Origin: Lanius collurio
Lineage: Eukaryota > Chordata > Aves > Passeriformes > Laniidae
Reading direction: 5' to 3'
Assembly: GCA_020086605.1 (NCBI GenBank)
Contig: JACBWW010000015.1
Span: forward strand, 14,906,992 to 14,970,991
Length of the DNA: 64,000 nt
Shown here: in pieces, positions 12,184-23,554 of the stretch
Layout of the letters: each line of letters begins with the position of its first letter
Numbering within the stretch: the stretch's first letter is position 1
Notes under the pieces: model-generated
Database searches by the model: none
Told to the model about the DNA's origin: nothing
What the model saw: only the letters and a program-made list of their open reading frames with translations
Translations under genes and position numbers: made by a program

Positions 12184-15100
12184 GTAAGTTTTTCGTCTTT
12201 TTTGCCTGAAGTGCAGTAAGACTACTGAGAATCTGTGATGAATGAAAGAAGCAGAGTCCTCTTTTTGCAAAGTTTGTTCTATCCTGATAAAGCTTTGTGC
12301 TCTCTTCTCTTGGTTCTACCAGGTTATAGCCTCATGGAATTTGGTTTGAGCTCCAGTCTACAGTCCTGGAGCACTGAGGAAATGTCAGATGCCCAAGAGA
12401 AGATGAAAGGCATCCTGTTTAGTAATTTTAAGCCAGTTTTATGAAGAGGGCACGACAGAGTGTACCTGAGATAATTGTCAGGGTCTACAACACCAAAACC
12501 TGATGTACTCTAAAACCAAAACAAGCAGGTTGACGAAAGGTGCCTGAATCCCATAGGTAGTTTTGAAAATGGTACCTTCAGACTGAGCTGAAACTTGACT
12601 AAGATGTAATTACAGAGAAGAAAGAGCTGATATATACATGCAGAGGAGTCCTCCAGCATCCACAAAGTCAGACTAAGAGTTGAACAGTAAATTAATTCCT
12701 TTTAATACTCAGAGGCTTCGTTTTTTCTAGGGCCTCCATCACTGCAGCAGCCATAAATAGACACACACATACTTTTGTTGCCCTATAGGAAGCCTTCGAG
12801 GAAGTCTGGCCTGACTTCCTGACTTCTCCTAGCCTCGGTTTGTAATTGGAAGGGACAGTGTGAGGCCCCTTTTTCCCTGGTGTATACCAAGTGGAATCAG
12901 AGGACCTGCAGTGTTGCTGCTGTCATGTGAGCTGGGACCACAGGTGACTTAGGAAATACCTTGCTTTTCATCGGAGAGCCTCACATGGGGAGTTCTGATG
13001 AACCAAAACTCCTTTCAGCAAGGGGTTATCATATCCATCTCACTTCTCTGGGCCATGAGGTACAGTTACTATGCCTTCTAATCCCTTTTGTGGAAGTGAG
13101 AGGGCAATTTAGAGCTTCCTTGCTGCTTCTTAGAAGCTTTTATTTCCACCGTGTCAGGGCTTTTCTGTGGAGAGGGTTGACTTGTTATCCATCTTCTAGC
13201 GTGCTCACCTGACTTGGTTCCCCTTTATTGTAGACTGTGCTGGCTGAGCAAAACACCAGGGAATTTCTCCTTTAGAGCTGTATTTTGTCACAGCAGAGGC
13301 ATGAATGGTTTGGAGGTTTCAGTTCAGTTGGCTGCAGCTGTCTGGAAGGGTTGGGCACTTCAGAGGCTTCAGGACTGGGCTTGAGCTTAAGTGTACAGAG
13401 TTTGTGTTCATTAGCTCGCTTCAGTATCTGCTTTGTTGGGGCTGGGACAGTCTGCTGGGAATTTTAATACTTGGAGACATACTATTCTCATAAGAATAGC
13501 TGTGTGCTGTTGTTCAAGGGATACCATCAGTTTCAAAATCAGTCCTGTCTGAATATTTTTTTTCTAAACAAGTAAACAAAGTTTATTGTGAGAGGTGTTA
13601 GGAAAATGGTGTGTTTTATCCTCCAGATCATTTTCTTTGTGTGTTTTGTTGGAGATAACAGGAAAGAGGTGAGGTAAAAATGGCAAAATAGTAAGAAAAA
13701 ACCTTAAATGAATTATGTTGGGAACTCATGGCAAAATGTGAGCCAGTGCTGTATCTCCTGTCTAGTTTACATTTGTCTCAACTTTAAATTAATCTCTGCT
13801 TGTGTTTGTGGATGACATTAGGTCCCCCTTTCTGATTTCTGAAAGCATTTGTTGATTTTTACAGAAACTAACCCTGAAACCATGTTTGCTGAAGAAGTGC
13901 TCTGTTATCACTGCATTTGACCAATTTACCAATGAACTGTGTTAAACTTTAAAAAAAATCAAGCATATCCAGATCTTCTTTTGCTCCTTTGAAGACAGTG
14001 GTGCAGTCAAGGTTTCTGGTTTTTTTCATTACTGTAATTAAGCTGGAATGAGTGATTATGATTTTGGCATGTTTTAGTCTACCCTTGTAGGTGTTTCTTT
14101 GCTACTTCATAACTACATAGTTAAAGTCTTTCAGGCAGCTCTTTCTTGATAAAAAACTTCCAAGTATGTTAGTAGAATGATTTAGGAATGTGCCTTGTTT
14201 CCAGTAACACTGATTTTGTGGAGGAGACTGTTAAAGCTAGAGTATTAGAAGAATGAATAAGCTTCTGGCAGGTGTATTTTATACACCAGGCTAAAAGTCT
14301 CTGCTGATATTATTGTGTGGTAAGTTGCCTTAAAAAACATGAACAAAACCAGAATGCACAAAAAAAACCCAAAACCCCAAACAACCCCCCCTCCAAAACT
14401 CCTGAAAAAACACCCACAGATATTTTATAGTCAAAAGTATTTGCAGACCGTTTACACAACAGTATTGAATTTAGTAAAAACTGTCTGAATGGTACTAAAA
14501 TAGCTTTGGATTGTAATTTTCATTTAAAACTAAAGAAACATATTTGTTGGGAAAAATGAATGGGATACATCCGTCCATCATTTTGTTCCTATTTTATGGG
14601 TTCAGAATATTAAAGAAGAAAGTTGGAATTGTTTGTTTCTTTGGTTTCCTGATTGTGCTAGTAGGTTAAATAATTTTGGATAGATACTTTTCTTTCTCTC
14701 CTGGTTTTTGTTCTTCACCAGACTTTTTTTTTAATTTTTAATTTTTTTTTGTGGAGGAAAATGCCTCTTTGCAGTTAATTTGATTCTGCTCTGTTAACAA
14801 CAGAGCCATACAATTTTCTGAAACACTGACTGTAGTGTGGGGTCACAGAGTGGGGTTTCACTCCACTGTGAATGTGCTGCTGCTGCTGGAGAAAGGCAGT
14901 CTCAGTTTTCTACCTATATCCTGGGACTAGCTGATTCAGCTCACTAAAATGGAGTAAAGGAGTTCCTCTTCCCCATGTTGGTTCTCTGCTGGTTAGCAAA
15001 CTTAGTTGCTTTACTAAGGCCGCCTGCAAACCAGAGCACGTGGCCAGGGCCAGGGAAGGGACTGCATGCTAGTAGGTTGCATGATTGGGAGACATACCTG

Positions 15101-18100
15101 TCTGCTTATTTGGGGACCACAGGAAGGCAGGCAGAGGTTGTCTGCCTGCCTGTTGCTTGCATCCATGTTGAAGAGCAGGTGTCCCAAACTCCCACCCTGT
15201 ACTGAAGATACCTTGCAGCTTGTGACAGTGCTTGTGTGACAAGCTGCTGATAAATGTGGGGGACCTTGGGCAGAAGGGTGTTTCAAGGACCCTGCAGATA
15301 GTCATAGGCTTGCCACCGGGGAAGGCTCATCTGGAAGAGCCTGTCTGCTGCCCAGTGAGTGGCTGGAGGTGTTCAGGGCAATCCTTTCCTCTGCTGCTGG
15401 AGCAGAAAGGACTCTTTGTATCAGGGACAGATCTACCTGGGCTCGTTAGTGCTTGTTAGACCTTTTAGACCAAGTTTTGACTTGATTTACCTGCTGATCC
15501 TGAAGCTGTACTATGTGCAAGACAGTGCAGCATTGTTCTCTTTCTTTTTTCCCTATTCTGCTTGTTAGAAGACATTCCTAGAAAACTTCGTTGAAAATAA
15601 TCTCAAGGGCTATATGACTAAGGCATCTGCTTCAGGCAGTTATGATGTTCTGTGTCTAGTTTTGGCATTATAAAGAAAGGCTTTATCAAGAGATTGTTGG
15701 GGGATACCTTTGGTACAGGTAGCTCAGTGTGCAAGCTGCAGTTCGAGATGCAGGTTTTGCTCCAGACGAGAGCATAGAGAGGCCATGAATTGCCAACCCT
15801 GTACTGGTGGTGCCAGCCAGGTGAGTGGACACTTCAGAGACACAGCAGGAGCCGTGGGCTGCCAACTTTTTTTGGATAGCAAAGCAGATGAAGACTGGTG
15901 ATACCAGTGAGGTAGATGGACAAGGAGAGGCTCAGCAGCAGGAGCAGAAGACTGAGGAGGAAGAGCAAGACTTGCCTGTGGGTCGATTGTGAGGGTATAA
16001 GAGCCCAGGGGTTCCATCGTTGGGGGTCCTCTTGGAGGCACCAGCTCCAGATGTTTCTGTGTTACTGTGCCATGAGTAAATGGCTTTATGGAACGAGACA
16101 TCTGAGACTCTCCTCTGGGAAACCTGGGGTCAAACCAGTGAGGAAATCTGGTCTGACACTGTGTGAGTGGGGTGTGCAGGGAGTCAAGTGGGGCACCTGT
16201 TGGGTCACTGGAGCTCCTGCTGTGAAGGGGCTTTGGACCCAGCAGTCTGGCCTTGGGAGTGTGGCTGCCAGAGTCTCCTGAATGGTGGGAACTTTCCTTA
16301 ACAAGATGATCTTAAATTTGTATGCCGATGTCAGTCTGCCTCTTCATTTGCATAGAGTTAAGTGCCTGCTTAAGCTTTTGCTAGATTGGGGCTTATTCTG
16401 TAAGTGTCTTCTGGAGAGGTTTTTTTGATGGCTTGTTTGCATATAATGAATGAACTCGTAAAATTACAATACATATCCTTTGGGGAATAGTATTTGACAG
16501 AACAGCCTGTACAATGCAGTTAATTCTCAAGTTGCAACAACACATTTTAAATTAGTTGTATTCATTATGCTTAAATCTAGTATGTTTTGTGGCTGTACCC
16601 TATGTAAAAAAGGGCACGAAAGAAAGCCTGTTTCACATTCCTAGCATTGTAGGTAGCTTTACAGATATGAAATTTCAGGTAATGGGAAGAAGATATGACT
16701 GAATATTCCAGGACCTTTGGCCACATATTTTTTAATTGTAAGGAGTCATTTAAAACCCTAACCATTTCTTTGTAACAAAAGGACTACCCATCCCTTGTAC
16801 ATGACTTAATCTTACTGTGTGTATTGCATCAATCTCCTACCTTGTTTTAATTGGAAAGGGAGGGGAGTTGTGGTTGTTAGGGTGAATTTACCTTTAAACT
16901 GCTGATCTAATCAAGAACGATAGTCTAAATGTTTGATGGAAGGAAGAAATGTGGAATTAATCTGCATTACAAAGGCTGCTTCTACTGCTGTTTTGGCACA
17001 GGCCAGCAGTGGAGCCTCGCATCACATACTGGCAGATGCAGGTCTTTGCTACTGCAGATACAGCTGTGCCTCTGAGAGTGAACACATAGCCTATATGCAG
17101 GGATTTTGCTGATGTTCAGGTCTCTGTGATTTGCAGAGCACCTTGGTTGTATGCTTCATATGTAGCAAATTTGTCAAAATGCTGTAGTGTAATTCTGGCT
17201 ATGATTTGAATAAATACTACGACTGAGTAACTTCTTTTTCCCTTTTCATCTTCACTCCTCTCTTCTCTTGTGGGTGTCCACCCAAGACTAAAAAGTGTTT
17301 GTAGTGGAGACAGTGTGCTAGCAGTTTGGGGCAAAAACTCCTGGTGCTTATCTGGACCTGCCTAACATGTTAATTATAAAACTGTCTGCCATTGTTTGGA
17401 GCTTGTCTTCACTTGAAAAAGATTTTCAAATATCATTGCACTGATACAATTTTTAGCTATAATTACAAGCTGACTGTCCTCAGTGGAGATATAATTTATG
17501 ACAGGTTAGTTTCCATTAGTTCTCCAGAACCAATAACTCTTCAGGCATGGGGTTTTGAATCTTCAGAAGAAATGTTTATGCTACACTTAAGCTTTTACTA
17601 GCAGCATAATTTCACTGAGCAGGGCATCATGCTTTTCCATGCTGCAAGTTATTTTCACTCTGCCAGTAAAATTTTGGAAGTAAAGACCTGGTCTATCTGC
17701 ACTTGGTGGTCATATCACATCTTAATCCAAATTAAACATGGAAATTTCAGGTAAGGTATTATGCAAAGCAAAAACATACCTAGTTTCTTACAGGATCTTT
17801 TGTGCATCTTCTGAATGGTGGGAGAAAATGCTGTAGGGAAGTCAGGTCTGGTGGCATAAGGCTTCCTAAAGTTGTCTGTCCTCATCACCTTTTGGCTGAG
17901 GTTACTGTTGACCCCAGGTCGACATTAGGATGTGCCTCTGTCATATCTTGCCCTTTTACTACCCTCACTCATAAGGCATGACATGTTGCAGTGGTTCAGT
18001 TTGGGCATATACTTGTGACTGGCCCTTTGCTGAGAGATTACATGCCCTACAGCGTGAGTATCTGTGATGGCCTCCCCTGTGTGGCTTGGTAACCAAGGGA

Positions 18101-21100
18101 ATCTGCTGTGTTTCAATAACTCCTTTGCTGTTTGTTTTTGCAGGGGAGCGACCGTATCAATGTGCGATGTGTCCTTATTCCAGCTCTCAGAAGACCCATT
18201 TAACCAGGCACATGCGCACCCACTCAGGTTGGTACGGAGTGGCAGCAGCGTGACTGAGGAAAAGGGGGTGGGTCACAGTATCACAGCATGGTTGAAGTTG
18301 GAGGGGACCTCTGGAGGTCATCTGGGCCAGACCCTGGGTCCAGAAGCAGTCTGCCCAGTTCTGTGTGGGATGCCATCTTAACACGTATGGCCTGAGCTTT
18401 TAGCTCCTTTTATAATGGAGAAGGTTGTCTTGCTAAGGAATGCTAAGTGTCATGAATCAAACTGATAATGGGAATATATCTTTTTACTTTTCAAGATCTA
18501 TTCTGATATTCATAGGGTTGCTCTAGTAGTCCTAGTAATCTTGTAATAAATCCAACATTGTGGTGATACAGGAACAAATCTTTGTACTCTGTCTGCTGTC
18601 ACAGCTGAGTTCAAATCAGTGAAGCTGGGAAAATTTTGAGTAGCTGAGAGTCTCCTCTGTGATGTCTGGGATTGAATCTCATCCAGGGCTTCTGAGTTTT
18701 TGTTTAGTATGACAAAGTGATGTAAATTAGTGTCTGCTTATGGCAGGGAGACACAGGAGAAAAAGCCAGCTCAGAGGATGTTCACAAGTGACTCAGTCTT
18801 GTGGCACTAAAAGCCAAATTAACAATTTTCACTAGCCTTGATTTCCAGTTACTAGTCATGAGCTGTGGTGTTACAAACATCTGCTCTTGCACTCTTGTGA
18901 ATTTCTTCTTGAATGAATTAACAGCATTTTTGGGAGCTGTAACACCATAGACAACTATGCATAGTTGTCCATTATTGACTCTTGTAGGGGAGTTCAGGTA
19001 GACCTGAGTGTGTGCTTTTGATTTGTTTTTGTAAAATCTGAATTGACCAGCTCTAGGTGAATTCCTAATGCTGGCAAACAGGAGTTGAAGTCTCCTGAAC
19101 AGTAATTGTCTCAATTTCAATTGATGAGGCTTTTAATTGAAGCCAGGAGTCAGTCAGTTTTAACTGTAGTGGAGCAAGGCTTGGGCCCATTAAAAATAGG
19201 CATCTTTAAGATGTCATGTCAGTATTTTGGTTTGAGAATTTTGTGAATGTAGTATTCTACTTTCAGAAACAAAAATAATACGTGGTTGAACCTCTGGTTT
19301 GCAAATGAACCACCAAATTTGCAAATAGTTTTGTCAGTACTGAGCCTGGAAGCCATGTCACTAACATATTACACAGCCCTTGTTCTGTGCAAGGAAGTCT
19401 CAAATCTGAAGGAGGTAAGGAGTGTGATCTGCCTGTGGCCCTTGCCTCAAAGGTCTCTGAGGGAAGGCATGACTTTTGCTTTTAGGGGTGTTGTATTACT
19501 AGCTCTCCTAAATTCTGCTGAACATTTTATTTCATTGCCCAGGCATCTGCACCTTTTCTGTGGCAATTTCTGGAGTCCTGCAGTTCACAGGCTTGCAGGT
19601 GCTATAGCTTTCTTCCCATGCCAGATGGCAAGTGACAGTGGTTTAGAGCCTAATTCAGAGTTGGTTTTTTTAGCCATATTGGTACATATCCTTTTCACTT
19701 GTGCAATAAAACCCCCTGGGTTTAGTAGAGGCGATGGACACAAACTCTTCACATGCTATCTTTGAGTTACCCTGTTGCAGCTGCCTCTGAGCACTCTGTG
19801 CTCTTAGAACAGCTTGTTCATGTGTATGTAAGAGAGGCTGTTCTTGTCCTCCCCCAGTGCAACACAGAACTATTCTTTCAAGTTTAGGTGATAAAGGCTC
19901 TGTACTTGGAGGAAGGATGAGCAATAAACACATCAAACTTAAACTTGTGGAAAATGTCACCAGGAAGTGGGAGGAAAAAAGAAGGAAGTAAAGCAGAGTG
20001 GGAGGGAATCAAAGTAGCTCTTCTTTAAATAATATTTAGATGGTGCAGACAGACATGAAATGATCTGGACTCTTAAACAAGTGTCCTGCTCCTTCCTGCC
20101 AGGAAGGCAGCACAGCCTTTTCTAGAGTTTGTGAGGTTGTTGCAGATATGTGATTAACACACACAGGCACTACATCTTCACTGCAGGCTGGCTGGTCTCC
20201 TGAGTCATGCTGCAGAGTACACTTGAGTCTGAGCACTGGGTTGCAGGGAAGGGAGAAGCTGTGTTGTATTGGAGCAGAAGGGACTGGAATGGATTTTCAA
20301 CATACTGAAGAAGTAGCATGCATTAGTTCTGCAGATCAATTTTGAGATGCTCAGGAGCATCTGAAATTCCTCAGCTAAATTGGCGCATGCACAGATGCTC
20401 CCAAAGTATTTCTGGACTTTAGTTGTTGCACTAGAAGTGTTTTTCCTATTTGCTTTGATGTGTAAGGGAAAGCTACTTCTGCTGCAGTGGCATGCACTAA
20501 ACAGAACATTTTAGGAACACTTTTACAAGAGTCATTGCACTAACGTAAATGCAGATTTTAATGGTAGCATGATGGCTTTGGAGTATGTTTGTTTAACTTG
20601 CCAAGAGTAGCCTGCAGGCAATGCACCATGTGTTGGAGGCACCAAAACAGTGAACTGAATTTTTTCAGAGGTAGAGATCATCTGGGCACCCCTTTCATGT
20701 TCTTAGGTTTTTGCTAGCTTCTTTTCCCTCATTTCCTTTTCAATGCAAACATGAAGTATGCTAAATCTGTGTAAAGTTGGACTTCTTTTGAAACGTTTGT
20801 GTGAAACTGCTATTTATCAAATGTTACATTTCCGTTTTTCTACAATGCATTCAATGGACCAGTTGGGTATGGATTCCATTTGCTAATATTACTGTAGAGA
20901 GATCTCTGCCGGTATGTATGCCTAGCCAGAACCTGTGATGTTGTTACTGCTTGTTTGGTTTTGGATCCCCTTCCTCCCAGCCCTCACCCCTTCTCTCTTT
21001 TTTTTTTTTTGTATTTTGTTCTTAGTGTCTTGTGAATGTGTTTGTGACTTGTGGATTTCCTATGTTGACTTTGCTTAATTTTAAAGGCGCATGGATAATT

Positions 21101-22913
21101 TCCTTTTTATCCTTTTCAAGTTTCATATTTCTGTATCTGTATTAGTGGGAAGTGATTGCTCTGAAACCACCATGCTTAATAATCACCATCATTCCCTTCT
21201 GTCCTTCCTTGCTTAGGTGAGAAGCCATTCAAATGTGACCAGTGCAGCTACGTGGCCTCAAACCAGCACGAAGTGACTCGTCATGCGAGGCAAGTGCACA
21301 ATGGGCCGAAGCCTCTGATCTGCCCGCACTGTAACTACAAAACCGCTGACCGCAGCAATTTCAAAAAGCACGTTGAGCTCCACGTCAACCCCCGCCAGTT
21401 TCTCTGCCCTGTTTGTGATTATGCAGCGTCTAAAAAATGTAACCTGCAGTATCACATCAAGTCCAGGCATCCTGATTGTTCTGACATCACCATGGATGTC
21501 TCAAAGGTGAAGCTACGGACTAAAAAGAGCGAAGCTGACTTTTCTGAGAGCGGTAATGACAAAGTGGAGAAGGAACCAACGAAAGGGGATTCAGCTGCAA
21601 AGAAAACAGAGAAAATTGTGAAGGTAGAGAAAAAAGATAATTCGGCAAAGGAAAAGAAGTCAACAAACAATGTTTCTGCAGGCCAGGTGACAACCAGAAG
21701 TCGGAAATCGGCTTCAGAGAACAAGGAGGTGGATATTAAAACTGAGAAAAGTACTGAGAAAACATGTAAAACAAAGAAGGTCAAGAGAAAGGCAGAGACT
21801 GAGGCAACTGCCTCAAAGCAAGAGCCTGCAAATGATACCTCTGTAGTAACAAAAAAGAAAAAGAAAGTGGAAGCTAAACCCAGAGACTGCCAGGAAGCTA
21901 AAAAAAGTGATGTTGCACCAGAGGAAGAGCCTAAAAAGCAAAATAATTGCCTCAAGAAAAACAGAAAAAAGAAAGCTCTGAAAATTAAGCAAAGTAAAAA
22001 AAGCAGTAAACTCAATCAGGAGAAGGTTGAGGAAGAGGAGATGCCAGATGAGTATCCTATCACTGAAAAAGATGGATGTGTGAAGCTGGATGCTGAGGGC
22101 AGTGACCAGAACGAGCAAGATCCCACTGACACGGTGGCGTTAAACAACAATGGTGGTCATGCTCTCATCGGAGAAAGCACTGATCCCAAAGGAAACTGCA
22201 TCCAAGGTCCAGGGCAGCTTTGTCTGCCAGCTCAGGATGCGAACACAGAAGCTGAGGTAAAGGACCAAGAAATGTCTGTGGCAGCAGGAGAGAGTGAAGA
22301 CACTGGTGGTGCAAAGGAGGAGGAGAAACAGGCGGACAGAGAGGAAAACACTTGCTCTGAGGAACCTTCCCATGCAGTGTCTTCTGAAAAAAGCTTGGAT
22401 GTACTCATGGATGTGGTACCAGATCTGGCACCTGAGAAGGAGCCAGAGGAAACTGTTGCAGAAACTGAGAGTAACTCAGACCTGATGGACCTGAGCAAGA
22501 CATGCCTGCCGGCCACAGAGCCAGCAGGAGATGCTGCACCAGCACCTGTGCCTGGAGAAGGGTGTACACAAAGCCCTAAAGTGGATCTGTCCTTATCTCG
22601 GGATAACACAGCAGTGAATGAATCTCAGGAAATGGATGAGGATGAGGGCATCCACAGCCATGAAGGCAGTGACATCAGTGACAACATATCAGAAGGAAGC
22701 GATGACTCGGGGTTAAATGGTGCTCGCTCTGTACAAGAGGAAACAAGTCCAAAGATGTCACAAGGAGCTCCAGACACCACGGTGGCCAGGGAGAACTATG
22801 TGTGCATTTTTTGTGACCGTTCATTTAAAAAGGAAGGTGAATACAGCAAGCACCTCAACAGGCACTTAGTTAATGTGTATTATCTTGAGAAGGCAGCAAA
22901 AGGGCAGGAGTAG
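11283..22913 (+). CDS. REST: REST, RE1-silencing transcription factor (NRSF), three coding exons, 893 aa
   Basis: REST is a nuclear zinc-finger repressor. It binds the 21-bp RE1/NRSE element and silences neuronal genes in non-neural cells and progenitors. Coding parts are 11283-12183, 18144-18227 and 21217-22913; they join in phase (2682 nt, 893 codons plus stop). The start is the ATG in GCCATGGCA, a good Kozak context, 10 nt into the exon, and it opens with the family's MATQV. Residues about 35-56 form the conserved SIN3-binding helix region. C2H2 fingers lie at about 160-182, 217-239, 249-271, 277-299, 305-327, 333-356, 362-384 and 390-413. The ninth is at 858-878, by the CoREST (RCOR1)-binding C terminus. 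Lysine-rich stretches at about 540-547 and 575-594 may act in nuclear import. An acidic Ser-rich block at 801-830 matches the beta-TrCP degron region of mammalian REST. The human protein is about 1097 aa; the difference is mainly its long proline-rich repeat region, absent here. Identification is firm. Confidence 0.98.
12184..15694 (+). other. REST: REST intron 2, first part
   Basis: AT-rich intron without coding signal. A guanine-poor A/C tract lies at 14359-14410. No tRNA, snoRNA or further exon was recognised. Confidence 0.85.
14359..14410. repeat. A/C-rich low-complexity tract
   Basis: About 50 bases of runs of A and C on the + strand with no G. The minus strand has G runs of about 3, 4 and 7 bases and could in principle form a G-quadruplex in the REST intron. 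Simple sequence is the more cautious reading. Confidence 0.5.
15695..16303 (+). mobile_element. Solo LTR, 609 bp, in REST intron 2, with AGAT target duplication
   Basis: The block starts TGTTGG and ends TTAACA (4-bp inverted ends) and is flanked by AGAT at 15691-15694 and 16304-16307. Inside lie a TATA-like box (GGTATAAGAG, about 15994) and, about 80 bases on, an AGTAAA variant polyadenylation signal (16075-16080) before a G-rich U5. It is more GC-rich than the surrounding intron, which explains the several open frames on both strands; none of these is a gene. It is in the same orientation as REST, so it could offer a promoter or a premature poly(A) site. Confidence 0.75.
16304..18143 (+). 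other. REST: REST intron 2, second part
   Basis: AT-rich intron between the solo LTR and exon 3. It ends in a T-rich tract and GCAG acceptor. Nothing else recognisable. Confidence 0.85.
18144..18227 (+). CDS. REST: REST exon 3 (84 nt): finger 5
   Basis: The acceptor follows GTTTGTTTTTGCAG. The 84-nt length equals that of the mammalian exon. It completes Gly301 and encodes finger 5 (residues 305-327) and the linker to Ser328, splitting Gly329. Finger 5 is needed for nuclear targeting of REST in mammals, and isoforms lacking this exon are known. The donor CTCAG|GTTGGT departs from consensus at +3 and +4 and is much weaker than the exon 2 donor. Reading into the intron gives seven more codons and a TGA. 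Confidence 0.97.
18274..18381 (-). mobile_element. CR1 LINE fragment, 3' end, minus orientation
   Basis: The + strand reads as the reverse complement of a CR1 3' end: repeated CACAG(A)ATCACAG, then a GGGACCTCTGGAGGTCATC core and a diverged tail. It starts only about 46 bases beyond the exon 3 donor of REST. Confidence 0.75.
18382..20862 (+). other. REST: REST intron 3 upstream of exon N
   Basis: AT-rich intron. A 159-codon open frame at 19286-19765 has no recognisable domain or splice context and is taken as chance. UGC triplets close to the exon N acceptor (20808-20810, 20846-20848) are of interest because SRRM4 binds UGC motifs next to neural microexons. Confidence 0.7.
20863..20911 (+). 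CDS. REST: REST exon N: neural cassette giving the truncated REST4 isoform
   Basis: A 49-nt block lies between an acceptor (GGACCAG, with a TTCCGTTTTTC tract about 20 nt upstream) and a donor CCG|GTATGT. Joined to the last base of exon 3 it reads [11 protein letters not shown] and then TAG at 20895-20897. As I recall it, the mammalian REST4 tail begins VGYGYHL after the same residue, so sequence, phase, location and stop all agree. The human exon N is about 50 nt. Inclusion would give a 339-residue protein with five fingers, lacking fingers 6-9 and the CoREST domain. In mammals this form is neuronal, depends on SRRM4 (nSR100), and dampens REST activity. Use in this bird is inferred, not shown. 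Confidence 0.8.
21217..22913 (+). CDS. REST: REST last coding exon: fingers 6-9, lysine-rich core, degron, C terminus
   Basis: The acceptor is CCTTGCTTAG. The exon completes Gly329, continues EKPFKC and runs 564 codons to TAG. It carries fingers 6-8 (333-413), then lysine- and glutamate-rich disordered sequence, an acidic region, the conserved Ser/Asp block at 801-830 and finger 9 (C858, C861, H874, H878). It ends in GQE like other REST proteins. The large proline-rich repeat array of mammals is missing. The minus-strand open frames here, rich in Phe and Leu, are mirror images of the Lys/Glu codons. Confidence 0.97.
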
Positions 22914-23554
22914 AAATAGCTGTGGTTTGGGGAATCTTCTTTTGTAAGATCTTACACAGCTTATGTAAAAATACTGTAGATTTTTTTTTTTTTGAAGCAT
23001 GGTTTGCTTTAGAGTCTGCATTGGTTTCTTTTTTTTGGTTTAGATTTTTTTTTAAGTTGAAAATATTTTTGACAACTTTATGTGTCATGGTGAACTCATT
23101 AACTATTGAATCTCTTAATTAGAGAAAGCAGGTAGGGTGTATGAGGTTGTGTCCTATAAAGTCACTGTTAGCCTCTAGTCTATTAGCTTATGCAGCTCTT
23201 TTATAAACTGAGTTTTAGGAACAAGACTGGAGCTAACAATATACAAGTTGGATGTTTATAGAGCCACTGGCAGAAGTTGCTTTTTGTTCTAGCAGCCAAC
23301 TCTTTCTCTCCCTTTTCCCCTTCCTTTTTTTTTTTTTTTTTAGTTCTTTTCAATGTATCTTGATGTTCAAAGTGTTAAACTACTTGATGGTTTTTCTACC
23401 AGGAAGATAGCTTCTATTACATAAAGAGCACTTTGTAAAAGAAATCAAAGTTGGCTAGTGATGAACATAACTGTTTAAGCTAATTACAATTATGGACGTA
23501 CATTTCAGATCCCCTAAGTGTGCATGATGAGCCAAAATTTGAGAGTAGTCCTTC

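Noticed and set aside
12184..12209. Extension of REST exon 2 to a stop at 12209
   Set aside because: It reads through a near-consensus GTAAGT donor. The family sequence continues in exon 3, so this could only be a retained-intron product.
15710..16281. Several open frames (63, 121 and 125 codons)
   Set aside because: All lie in the GC-rich solo LTR at 15695-16303 and have no protein features.
19286..19765. 159-codon frame in REST intron 3
   Set aside because: Hydrophobic, no domain, no splice context; plausible by chance in a 64-kb window.
21452..22609. Minus-strand frames rich in Phe, Leu and Ser
   Set aside because: They mirror the Lys/Glu-rich codons of the last REST exon.
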